A DNA stretch of 64,000 nucleotides from Halapricum hydrolyticum (GTDB taxonomy: Archaea > Halobacteriota > Halobacteria > Halobacteriales > Haloarculaceae): contig JAOPKD010000003.1 in the NCBI GenBank assembly GCA_025517565.1, positions 177,274-241,273 on the forward strand, in the 5' to 3' direction. A model generated the notes under the pieces. The model was given only the letters and a program-made list of their open reading frames with translations. It had not been told where the DNA came from and did not search any database. The position numbers were made by a program, and so were the translations under genes. Positions 51,414-60,337 of the stretch are shown here, in pieces (within the stretch, counting starts at the first letter, position 1; each line of letters starts with the position of its first letter).

Positions 51414-52028
51414 ATGCCCGGAGAAATGCCCGGTCCGGCCCCGGACGAACGGATGCGTCCGATCGGTCGGCGCAACACGCAAGGAATCCGCATCGATCCC
51501 GAAGCAGAGGCGACCCACGAGCCGCGGATGGCCGTGTTGTCGGCGCTGGTCAAACACGAGCCCGGCGTCCTGTCGGAAGTGTCGAGCCTGTTCAGCCGCC
51601 GACAGTTCAACATCGAGAGTCTCACTGTGGGACCGACGGCCGACGAGACGACTGCCCGGATGACGATCGTCATCGAGGAGCCCGAGCCGGGCGTCCAGCA
51701 GGCGAAAAAGCAGCTCCGCAAGCTCATCCCCGTCATCGAGGTCGAGGAACTGGAGTCGGCGGCCATGCGCCGTGAGCTGGCGCTGATCAAGGTCGCTGGC
51801 GACAAGCCCGACGACGTGCAGGCGGTCGCGCAGATGTACGGCGGCGACGCCGTCGACGCCTCGAAAGACGCAGTGACCGTCGAAATCACCGGCAGCAAGC
51901 AGAAGATCGACGCCGCGATCGAGGCGTTCGAACAGTTCGATGTGCTCGAGATCGTCCGCACCGGCGCGGCCGCCCTCGAGCGCGGCTCGAAGACGATGGA
52001 CTCGGCGACAATGGAAAGCGATAACTGA
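51414..52028 (+). CDS. ilvN: Acetolactate synthase, regulatory subunit
   Basis: 204 residues. An ACT domain (residues about 40-110, VLSALVKHEPGVLSEVSSLF and RRQFNIESLTVGP) and the C-terminal ALS_ss domain (ELALIKVAGD, AQMYGGDAVDAS). It binds branched-chain amino acids for feedback inhibition of IlvB. A Pro-rich N-terminal extension precedes the ACT domain. It lies one base after ilvB. Confidence 0.93.
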   Translation: MPGEMPGPAPDERMRPIGRRNTQGIRIDPEAEATHEPRMAVLSALVKHEPGVLSEVSSLFSRRQFNIESLTVGPTADETTARMTIVIEEPEPGVQQAKKQLRKLIPVIEVEELESAAMRRELALIKVAGDKPDDVQAVAQMYGGDAVDASKDAVTVEITGSKQKIDAAIEAFEQFDVLEIVRTGAAALERGSKTMDSATMESDN

Positions 52029-52049
52029 GCGATCCCCGACGAATCACCT

Positions 52050-53063
52050 ATGGTAGACGAATTTAGTACGGACGTATACTACGACGAGGACGCGGACGAA
52101 TCGATACTGGACGACCGGACCGTAGCCGTTCTGGGTTACGGGAGCCAGGGCCACGCCCACGCACAGAACCTCGCCGACAGCGGCGTCGACGTGGTCGTCG
52201 GCGTTCGCGAGGGGTCCCCCTCGCGAGAGGAGGCGAAAGCCGACGGGATCGAGGTCGCGACCCAGCCCGAAGCAGCGGCCCAAGGCGATATCGTGGTCAT
52301 GCTGGTCCCCGATACGGTGCAGCCGGACGTCTACGAGAACGCGGTCGAGCCGAACCTGGAGGAAGGCGACACGCTGCAGTTCGCCCACGGGTTCAACATC
52401 CACTACGGCCAGATAGAACCGCCCGAGGGCGTCGACGTGACGATGGTCGCGCCCAAGTCGCCGGGCCATCTCGTTCGACGAACGTACAAGCGCGGCGAGG
52501 GGACGCCCGGTCTGGTTGCGGTCTATCAGGACGCCACCGGCAAGGCCAAAGACGAAGCGCTGGCCTACGCGAAGGCCATCGGCTGTACCCGCGCAGGGGT
52601 CATCGAGACGACGTTCCAGGAGGAGACCGAGACGGACCTGTTCGGCGAGCAGGCCGTCCTCTGTGGCGGCGTCACAGAGATGATGAAGGTCGGATACGAG
52701 ACGCTGGTTGAGGCCGGCTACAGTCCGGAGATGGCCTATTTCGAGGTCATGAACGAGATGAAGTTGATCGTCGATCTCATCTATGAGGGTGGACTGATGG
52801 AGATGTGGGACTCGGTCTCCGATACGGCCGAATACGGCGGATTGACCCGCGGCGAGTACGTCATCGACGACTCGGCCCGCGAGGGAATGGAGCAGATACT
52901 GCAGGAGGTCCAGAACGGCGAGTTCGCCAAGGAGTGGATCTCCGAGAACCAGACGAACCGACCCAGCTACAAGCAGCTCCGGGAAGCCGAGCAGAACCAC
53001 GACATCGAAGACGTGGGCGGTCGCCTGCGCGAGCTGTTCGACTGGGACGAGAGCGCGGAATGA
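52050..53063 (+). CDS. ilvC: Ketol-acid reductoisomerase
   Basis: 337 residues. NADPH-binding [13 protein letters not shown] at about 30-42, class I length, then the knotted C-terminal domain with [14 protein letters not shown] (metal-binding Asp/Glu), a second Glu-containing helix [20 protein letters not shown] and [12 protein letters not shown]. Converts acetolactate-type intermediates to dihydroxy acids. Second Mg ligands are intact. Acidic N-terminus. Confidence 0.95.
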   Translation: MVDEFSTDVYYDEDADESILDDRTVAVLGYGSQGHAHAQNLADSGVDVVVGVREGSPSREEAKADGIEVATQPEAAAQGDIVVMLVPDTVQPDVYENAVEPNLEEGDTLQFAHGFNIHYGQIEPPEGVDVTMVAPKSPGHLVRRTYKRGEGTPGLVAVYQDATGKAKDEALAYAKAIGCTRAGVIETTFQEETETDLFGEQAVLCGGVTEMMKVGYETLVEAGYSPEMAYFEVMNEMKLIVDLIYEGGLMEMWDSVSDTAEYGGLTRGEYVIDDSAREGMEQILQEVQNGEFAKEWISENQTNRPSYKQLREAEQNHDIEDVGGRLRELFDWDESAE

Positions 53064-53156
53064 CGAGTCAGACGCACGGACAAACGGCGGCACGGCAACA
53101 AATGCAGACACGGACACAGTACGATAACAAATGCAGACACGACACGGAGACGGACA
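53064..53156. other. Spacer ilvC-leuC with short direct repeat
   Basis: AACAAATGCAGACAC occurs twice, about 30 bases apart, just before leuC. A 34-codon frame that overlaps the ilvC stop by ATGA runs through it into the leuC start, with Thr/Gln/Asp-rich low complexity; it could be a coupling ORF but I do not call it. Confidence 0.4.
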
Positions 53157-54578
53157 ATGAGTGACGGAACGCTGTACGACAAGGTATGGGAGAAACACAA
53201 GGTAACCGAACTGCCGAACGGGCAGGACCAGTTGTTCGTCGGGCTGCACCTCATCCACGAGGTCACGAGCCCGCAGGCGTTCGGGATGCTCCGCGAGCGC
53301 GACATCGAGGTCGCGCGACCGGACCTCACCCTCGCCACCGTGGACCACATCGTCCCGACGGCCGATCAGTCGCGACCCTACACCGACGACGCGGCCGAGA
53401 ACATGATGTCCGAACTCGAGGCGAACGTCCGCGACGCGGGCATCGACTTCCTGGACCCCACCACCGGGGATCAGGGGATCGTCCACGTCGTCGGCCCGGA
53501 GCAGGGGCTGACCCAGCCCGGTAAGACCATCGTCTGCGGTGACAGCCACACTTCCACGCACGGCGCGTTCGGCGCGCTGGCGTTCGGGATCGGCACGTCC
53601 CAGATCCGGGACGTCCTGGCCACCCAGACCATCGCGATGGAGAAACAGAAAGTTCGGAAGATCCAGGTCGACGGCGAACTCGGCGACGGCGTCGAGGCCA
53701 AGGACATCATCCTGGAGATCATCCGCCGCCTCGGGACCGAGGGCGGCGTCGGCTACGTCTACGAGTACGCCGGCGAGGCCATCGAGAACCTGGGCATGGA
53801 AGGTCGGATGTCGATCTGTAACATGTCCATCGAGGGCGGCGCTCGCGCGGGGTACGTCAACCCCGACGAGACCACCTTCGAATGGCTGGAGCAGACCGAC
53901 TACTTCCAGGACAACCCCGAGGAGTTCGAGAAGCTCAAACCCTACTGGGAGTCGATCCAGAGCGACGACGACGCCGAGTACGACGACGTCGTCCACATCG
54001 ACGCCTCAGAGTTGGAGCCCGTCGTCACGTGGGGGACCACACCCGGGCAGGGCATCGGTATCAACGACCCGATTCCGGCACCCGAAGATCTGGCCGAGGA
54101 CAAGCAGGACACCGCCCGCCGTGCCCAGAAGCACATGCGCGTCGAGCCTGGCGAGACGATGAACGGCTACGAGATCGACGTGGCCTTCCTGGGCTCGTGT
54201 ACCAACGCGCGCCTGCCGGACCTGCGCCGCGCGGCCCGGATCGTCGAGGGTCGTCAGGTCGACGAGGACGTCCGCGCGATGGTCGTCCCCGGCAGCCAGC
54301 GCGTCCAGCGAGCCGCCGAGGAAGAAGGCCTGAAAGACACTTTCGAGGAGGCCGGCTTCGAGTGGCGCAACGCTGGCTGTTCGATGTGTCTGGGCATGAA
54401 CGAGGACCAGCTGGAGGGTGACGAGGCCTGTGCCAGCTCCTCGAACCGGAACTTCATCGGCCGACAGGGGTCCAAGGACGGGAGAACTGTGTTGATGAAC
54501 CCGCGGATGGTCGCGGCCGCGGCCGTGACCGGCGAGGTCACTGACGTGCGCGACCTGAAGGAGGTCAACCTGGCATGA
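53157..54578 (+). CDS. leuC: 3-isopropylmalate dehydratase, large subunit
   Basis: 473 residues. Aconitase-family [4Fe-4S] enzyme of leucine synthesis. [35 protein letters not shown] and the three cluster cysteines in [10 protein letters not shown] and [10 protein letters not shown] are visible. An acidic insertion after [18 protein letters not shown] is typical for haloarchaea. Pairs with leuD downstream after a hairpin-rich spacer. Confidence 0.94.
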   Translation: MSDGTLYDKVWEKHKVTELPNGQDQLFVGLHLIHEVTSPQAFGMLRERDIEVARPDLTLATVDHIVPTADQSRPYTDDAAENMMSELEANVRDAGIDFLDPTTGDQGIVHVVGPEQGLTQPGKTIVCGDSHTSTHGAFGALAFGIGTSQIRDVLATQTIAMEKQKVRKIQVDGELGDGVEAKDIILEIIRRLGTEGGVGYVYEYAGEAIENLGMEGRMSICNMSIEGGARAGYVNPDETTFEWLEQTDYFQDNPEEFEKLKPYWESIQSDDDAEYDDVVHIDASELEPVVTWGTTPGQGIGINDPIPAPEDLAEDKQDTARRAQKHMRVEPGETMNGYEIDVAFLGSCTNARLPDLRRAARIVEGRQVDEDVRAMVVPGSQRVQRAAEEEGLKDTFEEAGFEWRNAGCSMCLGMNEDQLEGDEACASSSNRNFIGRQGSKDGRTVLMNPRMVAAAAVTGEVTDVRDLKEVNLA

Positions 54579-54583
54579 CAAGC

Positions 54584-54674
54584 GAGATGCCACGCATCTC
54601 GAACACGCGAACGGGCAGCGCCCGTGAGCGAGCCATGCGACCTCGACAGCGCAAAGCGCTGGGGGTGGTCGCAT
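54584..54674 (+). promoter_or_regulatory. Hairpin cluster between leuC and leuD
   Basis: Four perfect inverted repeats in 91 bases: GAGATGC-CAC-GCATCTC (54584-54600), ACGGGC-AGC-GCCCGT (54611-54625), CAGCGC-AAA-GCGCTG (54647-54661), and outer arms ATGCGACC (54635-54642) with GGTCGCAT (54667-54674) enclosing the third. The last arm includes the first two bases of the leuD ATG, so the start codon could be held in a stem. Confidence 0.7.
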
Positions 54675-55284
54675 GAGCGATCCCACCGAGGAGATCCCCG
54701 AGGTCGACTACGTCGAAGGCACGGGGATCCCGATCCGGGGCAACGACATCGACACCGACCAGATCATCCCGGCGCGGTTCATGAAGGTCGTCACCTTCGA
54801 CGGCCTGGGCCAGTTCTCGTTCTTCGACCAGCGCTTCGACGACGAGGACAACGAGAAGGACCACCCGATGAACGAGGACCGGTTCAAAGAGGCCTCGCTC
54901 ATGGTGGTCAACAACAACTTCGGCTGTGGCTCCTCCCGCGAGCACGCCCCCCAGGCGCTGATGCGCTGGGGCATCGACGCCATCATCGGCGAGGGCTTCG
55001 CGGAGATCTTCGCGGGCAACTGCCTCGCACTGGGCATCCCGACCGTCACGGCCGACCACGAGACGATCAACGCCCTCCAGCAGTGGGTCGACGACAACCC
55101 CGACGGCGAGATCGAGGTCGACGTCGCGGCCGAGACCGTCCGCTACGGAAGCAACGAGATCTCGGTCAGCGTCGACGACGCCCAGCGCCAGGCCCTGGTC
55201 GAAGGTATCTGGGACACGACGGCCCTGATGAAGGCCAACCAGAACGCCATCCAGCAGACGGCCGACTCGCTGCCGTATCTGTAA
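54673..55284 (+). CDS. leuD: 3-isopropylmalate dehydratase, small subunit
   Basis: 203 residues. GNDIDTDQIIPARFMK and GCGSSREHAPQALMRWG are the LeuD signatures that shape substrate specificity. Works with LeuC to isomerise 2- to 3-isopropylmalate. The start follows the hairpin cluster directly. No leuB gene follows; the next genes are ABC exporters. Confidence 0.94.
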   Translation: MSDPTEEIPEVDYVEGTGIPIRGNDIDTDQIIPARFMKVVTFDGLGQFSFFDQRFDDEDNEKDHPMNEDRFKEASLMVVNNNFGCGSSREHAPQALMRWGIDAIIGEGFAEIFAGNCLALGIPTVTADHETINALQQWVDDNPDGEIEVDVAAETVRYGSNEISVSVDDAQRQALVEGIWDTTALMKANQNAIQQTADSLPYL

Positions 55285-55535
55285 CCGCGATCGCCAACCA
55301 ATTTAAAATATCTGATAGTACCTGCAGTCTGTACTTCTCTGTCTCGTCCTCGGTCCGTGGGTCTTGTTCACTCCCACCAGAAACAGTTAACTGCGGCTTC
55401 GTGAAAGGGAACGTACGATCACAAACGACTGTCCTCGTCGGGGCGGTAAGTGACCGTTGACGAGGCGTCCTTTCCGTCCTTCGTCAGATCGTCCCGGTGA
55501 CGGCACGTCGGATTCAACGCTGAGACACTCTCGCA
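55285..55535. other. Spacer between leuD and the ABC exporter pair
   Basis: About 250 bases, AT-rich near 55300 (AATTTAAAATATC), no gene supported. Probably holds the end of the leu transcript and the exporter promoter. Confidence 0.4.
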
Positions 55536-57425
55536 ATGAGCACAGATACGCCACGTTCACGATCGACGGACGAGCAGACGCCACTCAGGCTACTGCTCTC
55601 GCGCTTTGCCCGGCCTCACAGCCGCGGTTTCACCTTCGGCCTCGTGACGCTCGTCCTCGCACGGATTCCCCAGCGGATTCCTGCGCTGCTGATCGGGGTC
55701 TCGCTGGACGCACTGTTTCTCGCGACCCAACCCTACCGCCTGCCGCTCGTCCCTCAGGGATGGATCCCGGAGACGCCGACCGGTCAGCTCTGGTTTACCG
55801 TCTTCATTCTGGCTGGGGCCGTCCTCGTCGAGAGCGGTCTCGACTGGGTTTCGCGGTGGTCGTACTATCACGCGACGGTCCACACCCTCCACGATATCCG
55901 GACGGCCACCTACGACAGCGTCGTCGCTCTGGAGATGTCCTACTTCGACGACACCCAAAGTGGCGAGGTGATGAGCATCCTCAACAACGACGTCAACAAC
56001 ATCGACAACCTCTCGGAAGGGGTCTATTCGGGGACGAACTTCGTCAGCCAGGTGCTCATCGCGCTGGCGTTTATGCTGGTGTTGAACTGGCAACTCGCGA
56101 TCGTTGCCGCACTCATCCCCGTTCTCATGGGCGTGCTGTCTCACATCTACGCCAGGCAGATCAAACAGCGCTACGAGGCCGTCCGTGAGAGCGTCGGTCA
56201 GGTCAACGCACGACTTGAGGACACCATCGACGGGATCGCGACGGTGAAAGCCAACACCCGAGAGAATCACGAACTCGACCGGGTCACCGAGCAGTCCCGC
56301 CGATACAAGGCGACGCGATGGGGGGCCATCCGCATCCGTGTCGTCTTCAGTGCGATCACCTGGTTCGTCGGCCGTGGCTCCGAACACGTCCTGTTGCTGA
56401 TCGGTGGCTACTGGATCCTCGTCGGACCACCGCCGCTGATGAGTGGGTCGCTCACGCCGGGGACGTTGCTGACGTTCTTCATGTACACTCACTCGTTCCT
56501 GATCCCGGTCCAGCAGCTCGCTGTCAACGTCATCGACCGGATCCAGAACGCGAACGCCTCGGCCAAGCGCGTCGCCGGCGTGCTGACCAATTCGGCCATC
56601 GAGGACGACGGTGACACAGATACGCTCTCGATTACGGACGGGAGCGTCAGCTACGAGGACGTCACGTTCACCTACCCGACCGCCGAGGAACCGACGCTCC
56701 GATCGATCGATCTGTCGGTCGACGACGGCGACCTCGTCGGGATCGTCGGCTCGACGGGTGCGGGCAAGTCCACCGTGCTGAAACTATTGTTCCGTTTTTA
56801 CGACCCCGACTCGGGGATGATCCGTATCGACGGGACCGACATCGGCACGGTCTCCCGACGTAGCGTTCGCGAGCACATCGGCTACGTCAGCCAGGATCCG
56901 TTCCTCTTCGACGGGACGATCCGCAGCAACATCGCTTACGCGACCCCCGGGGCCGACCAGGAGACGGTCGAACGAGCAGCACGCATCGCCGGCGCCCACG
57001 AGTTCGTCACGTCGCTGGACGACGGCTACGATACCGAGGTCGGTGAACGCGGCGTCAAACTCTCCGGTGGACAGCGCCAGCGACTCGCCATCGCTCGCGC
57101 GCTCTTGAGTGATCCCGAGATTCTGGTGCTGGACGAGGCGACCAGCCACGTCGACAACGAGACCGAACTCCAGATCCAGCAGAGCCTGGAGGCAATCGCC
57201 GGCGACCGGACGACGTTCGTCATCGCCCACCGGCTCTCGACGGTGCGTGACGCCGATGCGATCCTGGTCCTCGACGACGGACAGATCGCCGAACGCGGGA
57301 CCCACGAGGACCTGCTGGATCGCGACGGCCTGTACGCGGACCTCTGGCGGGTGCAAGTCGGCGACATCGACGCCGTCTCGGATCGGTTCCTTGGCGACGT
57401 CCCGCCCGAGGAGGTGGCTCGATGA
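55536..57425 (+). CDS. ABC exporter half-transporter (permease-ATPase fusion) 1
   Basis: 629 residues. Six transmembrane helices (about residues 40-330), then the ATPase with Walker A GSTGAGKST, signature LSGGQRQR, Walker B ILVLDEATSHVDNE and H-loop FVIAHRLS. ABC-B type exporter. Its stop overlaps the start of the second half-transporter by ATGA, and the two probably form a heterodimer. Substrate is unknown; lipid or multidrug export is common. Independent of the leu operon. Confidence 0.92.
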   Translation: MSTDTPRSRSTDEQTPLRLLLSRFARPHSRGFTFGLVTLVLARIPQRIPALLIGVSLDALFLATQPYRLPLVPQGWIPETPTGQLWFTVFILAGAVLVESGLDWVSRWSYYHATVHTLHDIRTATYDSVVALEMSYFDDTQSGEVMSILNNDVNNIDNLSEGVYSGTNFVSQVLIALAFMLVLNWQLAIVAALIPVLMGVLSHIYARQIKQRYEAVRESVGQVNARLEDTIDGIATVKANTRENHELDRVTEQSRRYKATRWGAIRIRVVFSAITWFVGRGSEHVLLLIGGYWILVGPPPLMSGSLTPGTLLTFFMYTHSFLIPVQQLAVNVIDRIQNANASAKRVAGVLTNSAIEDDGDTDTLSITDGSVSYEDVTFTYPTAEEPTLRSIDLSVDDGDLVGIVGSTGAGKSTVLKLLFRFYDPDSGMIRIDGTDIGTVSRRSVREHIGYVSQDPFLFDGTIRSNIAYATPGADQETVERAARIAGAHEFVTSLDDGYDTEVGERGVKLSGGQRQRLAIARALLSDPEILVLDEATSHVDNETELQIQQSLEAIAGDRTTFVIAHRLSTVRDADAILVLDDGQIAERGTHEDLLDRDGLYADLWRVQVGDIDAVSDRFLGDVPPEEVAR

Positions 57426-59302
57426 GCGACGAGATCGCCGAGCGCGCACCGACGGACCGTCCCCTCGCGTATCTCGTGACGACGACGGGTCGGCGGCACC
57501 TCCCGTATCTCGTCGGGGCGTTCCTCTCGACGCTGGTCGCGACGGTGCTCGACCGTGCAGACGTGTTCGTGCTCGGTATCGCCTTCGACGCGATGTTCAA
57601 CGACCAGTCCTACGTCCTTCCGCTGTTTCCGGATGGGATGATCCCGACGACACCGATGGATCAACTCTGGTTCACGGTGGGTCTGCTGCTGGTGATGAAA
57701 GCCGGTGACATCGCGGCCGCAAATATCAGCCAGGTGATGAGGGGGATCTTCTCCCAACGTGTCCTCGACAGCGTCCGCATCGACGCCTTCGACACGGCCC
57801 AGCACCTAGAACTGGGGTTCTTCAACGACAGCCAGACTGGCGACGTGATGAGTATCCTCAACAACGACGTCAACACCCTCGAGGAGTTCCTGAGTGGCGG
57901 CATCACGTGGCTGCTCCGCACCACCCTCGTGTTGGTCACGGTGTTGGTGTTCATGTCGCTGCTGAACTGGCAGCTGGCGTTGTTCGTCGTCGCCAGTGCC
58001 CCGTTGATCGCCGGTGTCAACTGGTGGTTCTCCCGAGTTCAGGAACGACTACAAAACGAGATTCGATCCGAAACGGGCGCACTCAACGCCCGTCTCGAAA
58101 CCAGTCTGAGCGGCATCGACGTCGTGAAGACCTCCACCGCTGAACCGTTCGAGTCCGAGCAGGTCGAATCGGCTTCTTACGGTCACCTCCTGGCTCGCTG
58201 GGAATCCAAACGGATCTCGGCCCGTCATCACCCGTCGATTCGGCTCATCTCCGGGAGCGCGCTCGTCGTCACGTTCCTGGTGGGTGGGTTCTGGGTCGCG
58301 ACCGGTCCGCCGTGGCCCTTCAGCGGGGCCCTCACCGCTGGGCAGTTGATCCCGTTCCTGTTTTACACCCAGCAGCTCGCCAGCCCGATGCGACAGGTCC
58401 CGACGCTCGTCGAGCAGTACAAGCGCTCTCAGGCTGCCGCCCGGCGGATTCTCGGTCTCAAGGCAACCGAGACGACCGTCGCCGATCCCGAGGACCCTTC
58501 CCCCCTCGAATCGGCCGACGGTCACGTCACCTACGATGCAGTCACCTTCAGCTACCCCAGTGCCGAGGAACGGACGATCGACGGGGTGAGCTTCGAGGTC
58601 GAGCCTGGCGAGACCGTCGGCCTGGTCGGCTCGACGGGTGCCGGCAAGTCGACACTGATCAAGCTCCTGCTGCGCTTTTACGACGTCCAGGACGGTGCGA
58701 TCACGCTGGACGGCCGTGACATCGCGTCCGTCCCGCGCAAACAACTTCGGAAGTCTATCGGCTACGTCAACCAGGACCCGTTCCTCTTCCACGGCACGGT
58801 CATGGAGAACATCGCCTACGGTGACCTCGATGCCGACGACGCGGCCATCGAAGCTGCGGCGAAGGCGGCCGGCGCCCACCGGTTCATCACCGATCTCGAC
58901 GACGGTTACGACACCGAGGTCGGCCAGCGTGGGACGAAACTCTCGGGTGGACAACGTCAGCGAATCGCCATCGCCAGGGCCATCCTCTCCGATCCACCGA
59001 TCATGGTGTTCGACGAGGCGACCAGCCACGTCGACAACGAAACTGAGGTGCTGATCCAGCGGAATCTCGACGAGTTGACCGCCGACCGGACGACGTTCGT
59101 CATCGCCCATCGGCTCTCGACGGTGCGCGACGCTGACCGCATCGTCGTCCTCGACGATGGAACGGTCGCCGAACAGGGGACACACGACGACCTCCTCGCC
59201 GCTGGCGGCACCTACGCGAACCTCTGGAACGTCCAGGTCGGCAACCTTGATGCGCTGCCGGCGGAGTTCATCGAACACGCTCGCTCGGGCGTCGTCGACT
59301 GA
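57422..59302 (+). CDS. ABC exporter half-transporter (permease-ATPase fusion) 2
   Basis: 626 residues with the same six-helix plus ATPase layout as its upstream partner: GSTGAGKST, LSGGQRQR, IMVFDEATSHVDNE, IAHRLSTVRDADRIVVLDDG. Walker B of this subunit has the normal catalytic Glu, as does the partner, so both ATP sites look competent. Paralogous to the upstream gene by tandem duplication. Confidence 0.92.
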   Translation: MSDEIAERAPTDRPLAYLVTTTGRRHLPYLVGAFLSTLVATVLDRADVFVLGIAFDAMFNDQSYVLPLFPDGMIPTTPMDQLWFTVGLLLVMKAGDIAAANISQVMRGIFSQRVLDSVRIDAFDTAQHLELGFFNDSQTGDVMSILNNDVNTLEEFLSGGITWLLRTTLVLVTVLVFMSLLNWQLALFVVASAPLIAGVNWWFSRVQERLQNEIRSETGALNARLETSLSGIDVVKTSTAEPFESEQVESASYGHLLARWESKRISARHHPSIRLISGSALVVTFLVGGFWVATGPPWPFSGALTAGQLIPFLFYTQQLASPMRQVPTLVEQYKRSQAAARRILGLKATETTVADPEDPSPLESADGHVTYDAVTFSYPSAEERTIDGVSFEVEPGETVGLVGSTGAGKSTLIKLLLRFYDVQDGAITLDGRDIASVPRKQLRKSIGYVNQDPFLFHGTVMENIAYGDLDADDAAIEAAAKAAGAHRFITDLDDGYDTEVGQRGTKLSGGQRQRIAIARAILSDPPIMVFDEATSHVDNETEVLIQRNLDELTADRTTFVIAHRLSTVRDADRIVVLDDGTVAEQGTHDDLLAAGGTYANLWNVQVGNLDALPAEFIEHARSGVVD

Positions 59303-59339
59303 TCGGCAAAAATCGGTTGTCGACTGTGCTGCGCTCGAC

Positions 59340-59984
59340 TCAGCTCTCGGATTCGCTACTAGCTGGCGTGTAGTAGCCTGCCGAGACGGACATCTCGCCG
59401 CCCTCGACGGAGACGACGGTGTCACAGAGGTGTGCGAACATCGTTTCGAGTTTCTCGTCGGGGGCGTCGTTGTCGAGGTCGTAGTAGGCGACGGCGTCGA
59501 CGTTGCGGACGCGTGCGCTGACCGCGTGCAGGAACTTGAAGACGGACTCTCGATCGACGAACTGGAGCATATCGGTGATCGAGTGGAGACAGAGCCCCAC
59601 GTGCTCGCCCTGTTCGGCGGCGGCGCTGAGTCGATCGTTGATCGCGGTCCCGAGCGATACCAGGTCGGCCGGGCTCGAGATGGTCGCGACAGGCGCAGGT
59701 GCGTCGACCGTCTCCGTCGAAGTGGCTGTCGAGCGGGTGAGCGTCTTCACGTCGATGTAGTCGATCTCCGGAAGCGTTCCAGTGACGTGTTGGGTCAATC
59801 GCGAGTGCCACTCCGTCGGTGTCTGTCCGACTGCGACAACGACGAGTCGGTCGAGGGCGTCACCACCGTCGACGAGGAGGCTCGCACACGCGTCGGCTCC
59901 TGCCCCGTCCAGCCGCGGTGCCAACACGAGTACGTTCGAGACGGTGTCGAGGTCACCGCCAGGGTCCCCGCTCACTGTCGCCAC
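59340..59984 (-). CDS. DUF7504 family RecA-like protein
   Basis: 214 residues. The core follows the RAD55/KaiC-like order (VSNVLVLAPRLDGAGADACA, LGTAINDRLSAAAEQGEHVG, LCLHSITDMLQFVDRESVFK, VAYYDLDNDAP) but has no P-loop, so ATP binding is doubtful. It matches my recollection of haloarchaeal DUF7504. It is next to the DUF7503 peptide, a pairing I recall, and to a CHAT-domain gene. Confidence 0.72.
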   Translation of the reverse strand: MATVSGDPGGDLDTVSNVLVLAPRLDGAGADACASLLVDGGDALDRLVVVAVGQTPTEWHSRLTQHVTGTLPEIDYIDVKTLTRSTATSTETVDAPAPVATISSPADLVSLGTAINDRLSAAAEQGEHVGLCLHSITDMLQFVDRESVFKFLHAVSARVRNVDAVAYYDLDNDAPDEKLETMFAHLCDTVVSVEGGEMSVSAGYYTPASSESES

Positions 59985-60196
59985 CTCGCCCGGCCCGAAT
60001 TCATTGTACTACGAGGACAAACAACCCACAATATCAAGAGTGTTTTGCAGGTGCTCGCACGCTTGGCGGCGTTGCCCCGCTCGTGCCGGCGTCCGTCTGT
60101 CGATCGTTTTCGACACTCTGACATTATCTCGCCAATTTTCTATAATAATTATTTAGAAAAATTCAATGCAGATCCCGTCGAACGCACTCATGCAAC
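59985..60196. other. Divergent promoter region of DUF7504 and DUF7503
   Basis: About 210 bases between two divergently transcribed genes. The right half is AT-rich (TATAATAATTATTTAG near 60140-60155), about 45-55 bases before the DUF7503 ATG. No gene seen. Confidence 0.45.
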
Positions 60197-60337
60197 ATGA
60201 GTCAAAGTGCGTCATCGGTACGAAGCTTCCTCAAAGAGCACCCCAAATGGATCGGCGTCCTGTTCTGGATGACTGTATTGCTTATGCAGGCCGGGACGGC
60301 TGTGGGTGGGAACGCTACGTCAACTGTTGGCCCCTAA
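60197..60337 (+). CDS. DUF7503 family membrane peptide
   Basis: 46 residues: SVRSFLKEHPKWIGVLFWMT, then a hydrophobic segment VLLMQAGTAVGG and a polar end NATSTVGP. The KEHP(K)xxGVLF start matches haloarchaeal DUF7503 as I recall it. The product is probably a single-span membrane or secreted peptide. Its stop overlaps that of the convergent CHAT gene by about 3 bases. Confidence 0.7.
   Translation: MSQSASSVRSFLKEHPKWIGVLFWMTVLLMQAGTAVGGNATSTVGP

Noticed and set aside
52044..53996. 650-codon minus-strand frame opposite ilvC and leuC
   Set aside because: Strong family matches on the plus strand; the antisense frame is a by-product of haloarchaeal codon bias.
58049..59425. 458-codon minus-strand frame opposite the second ABC exporter
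   Set aside because: The plus strand has complete ABC motifs; the antisense product has no recognisable domain.
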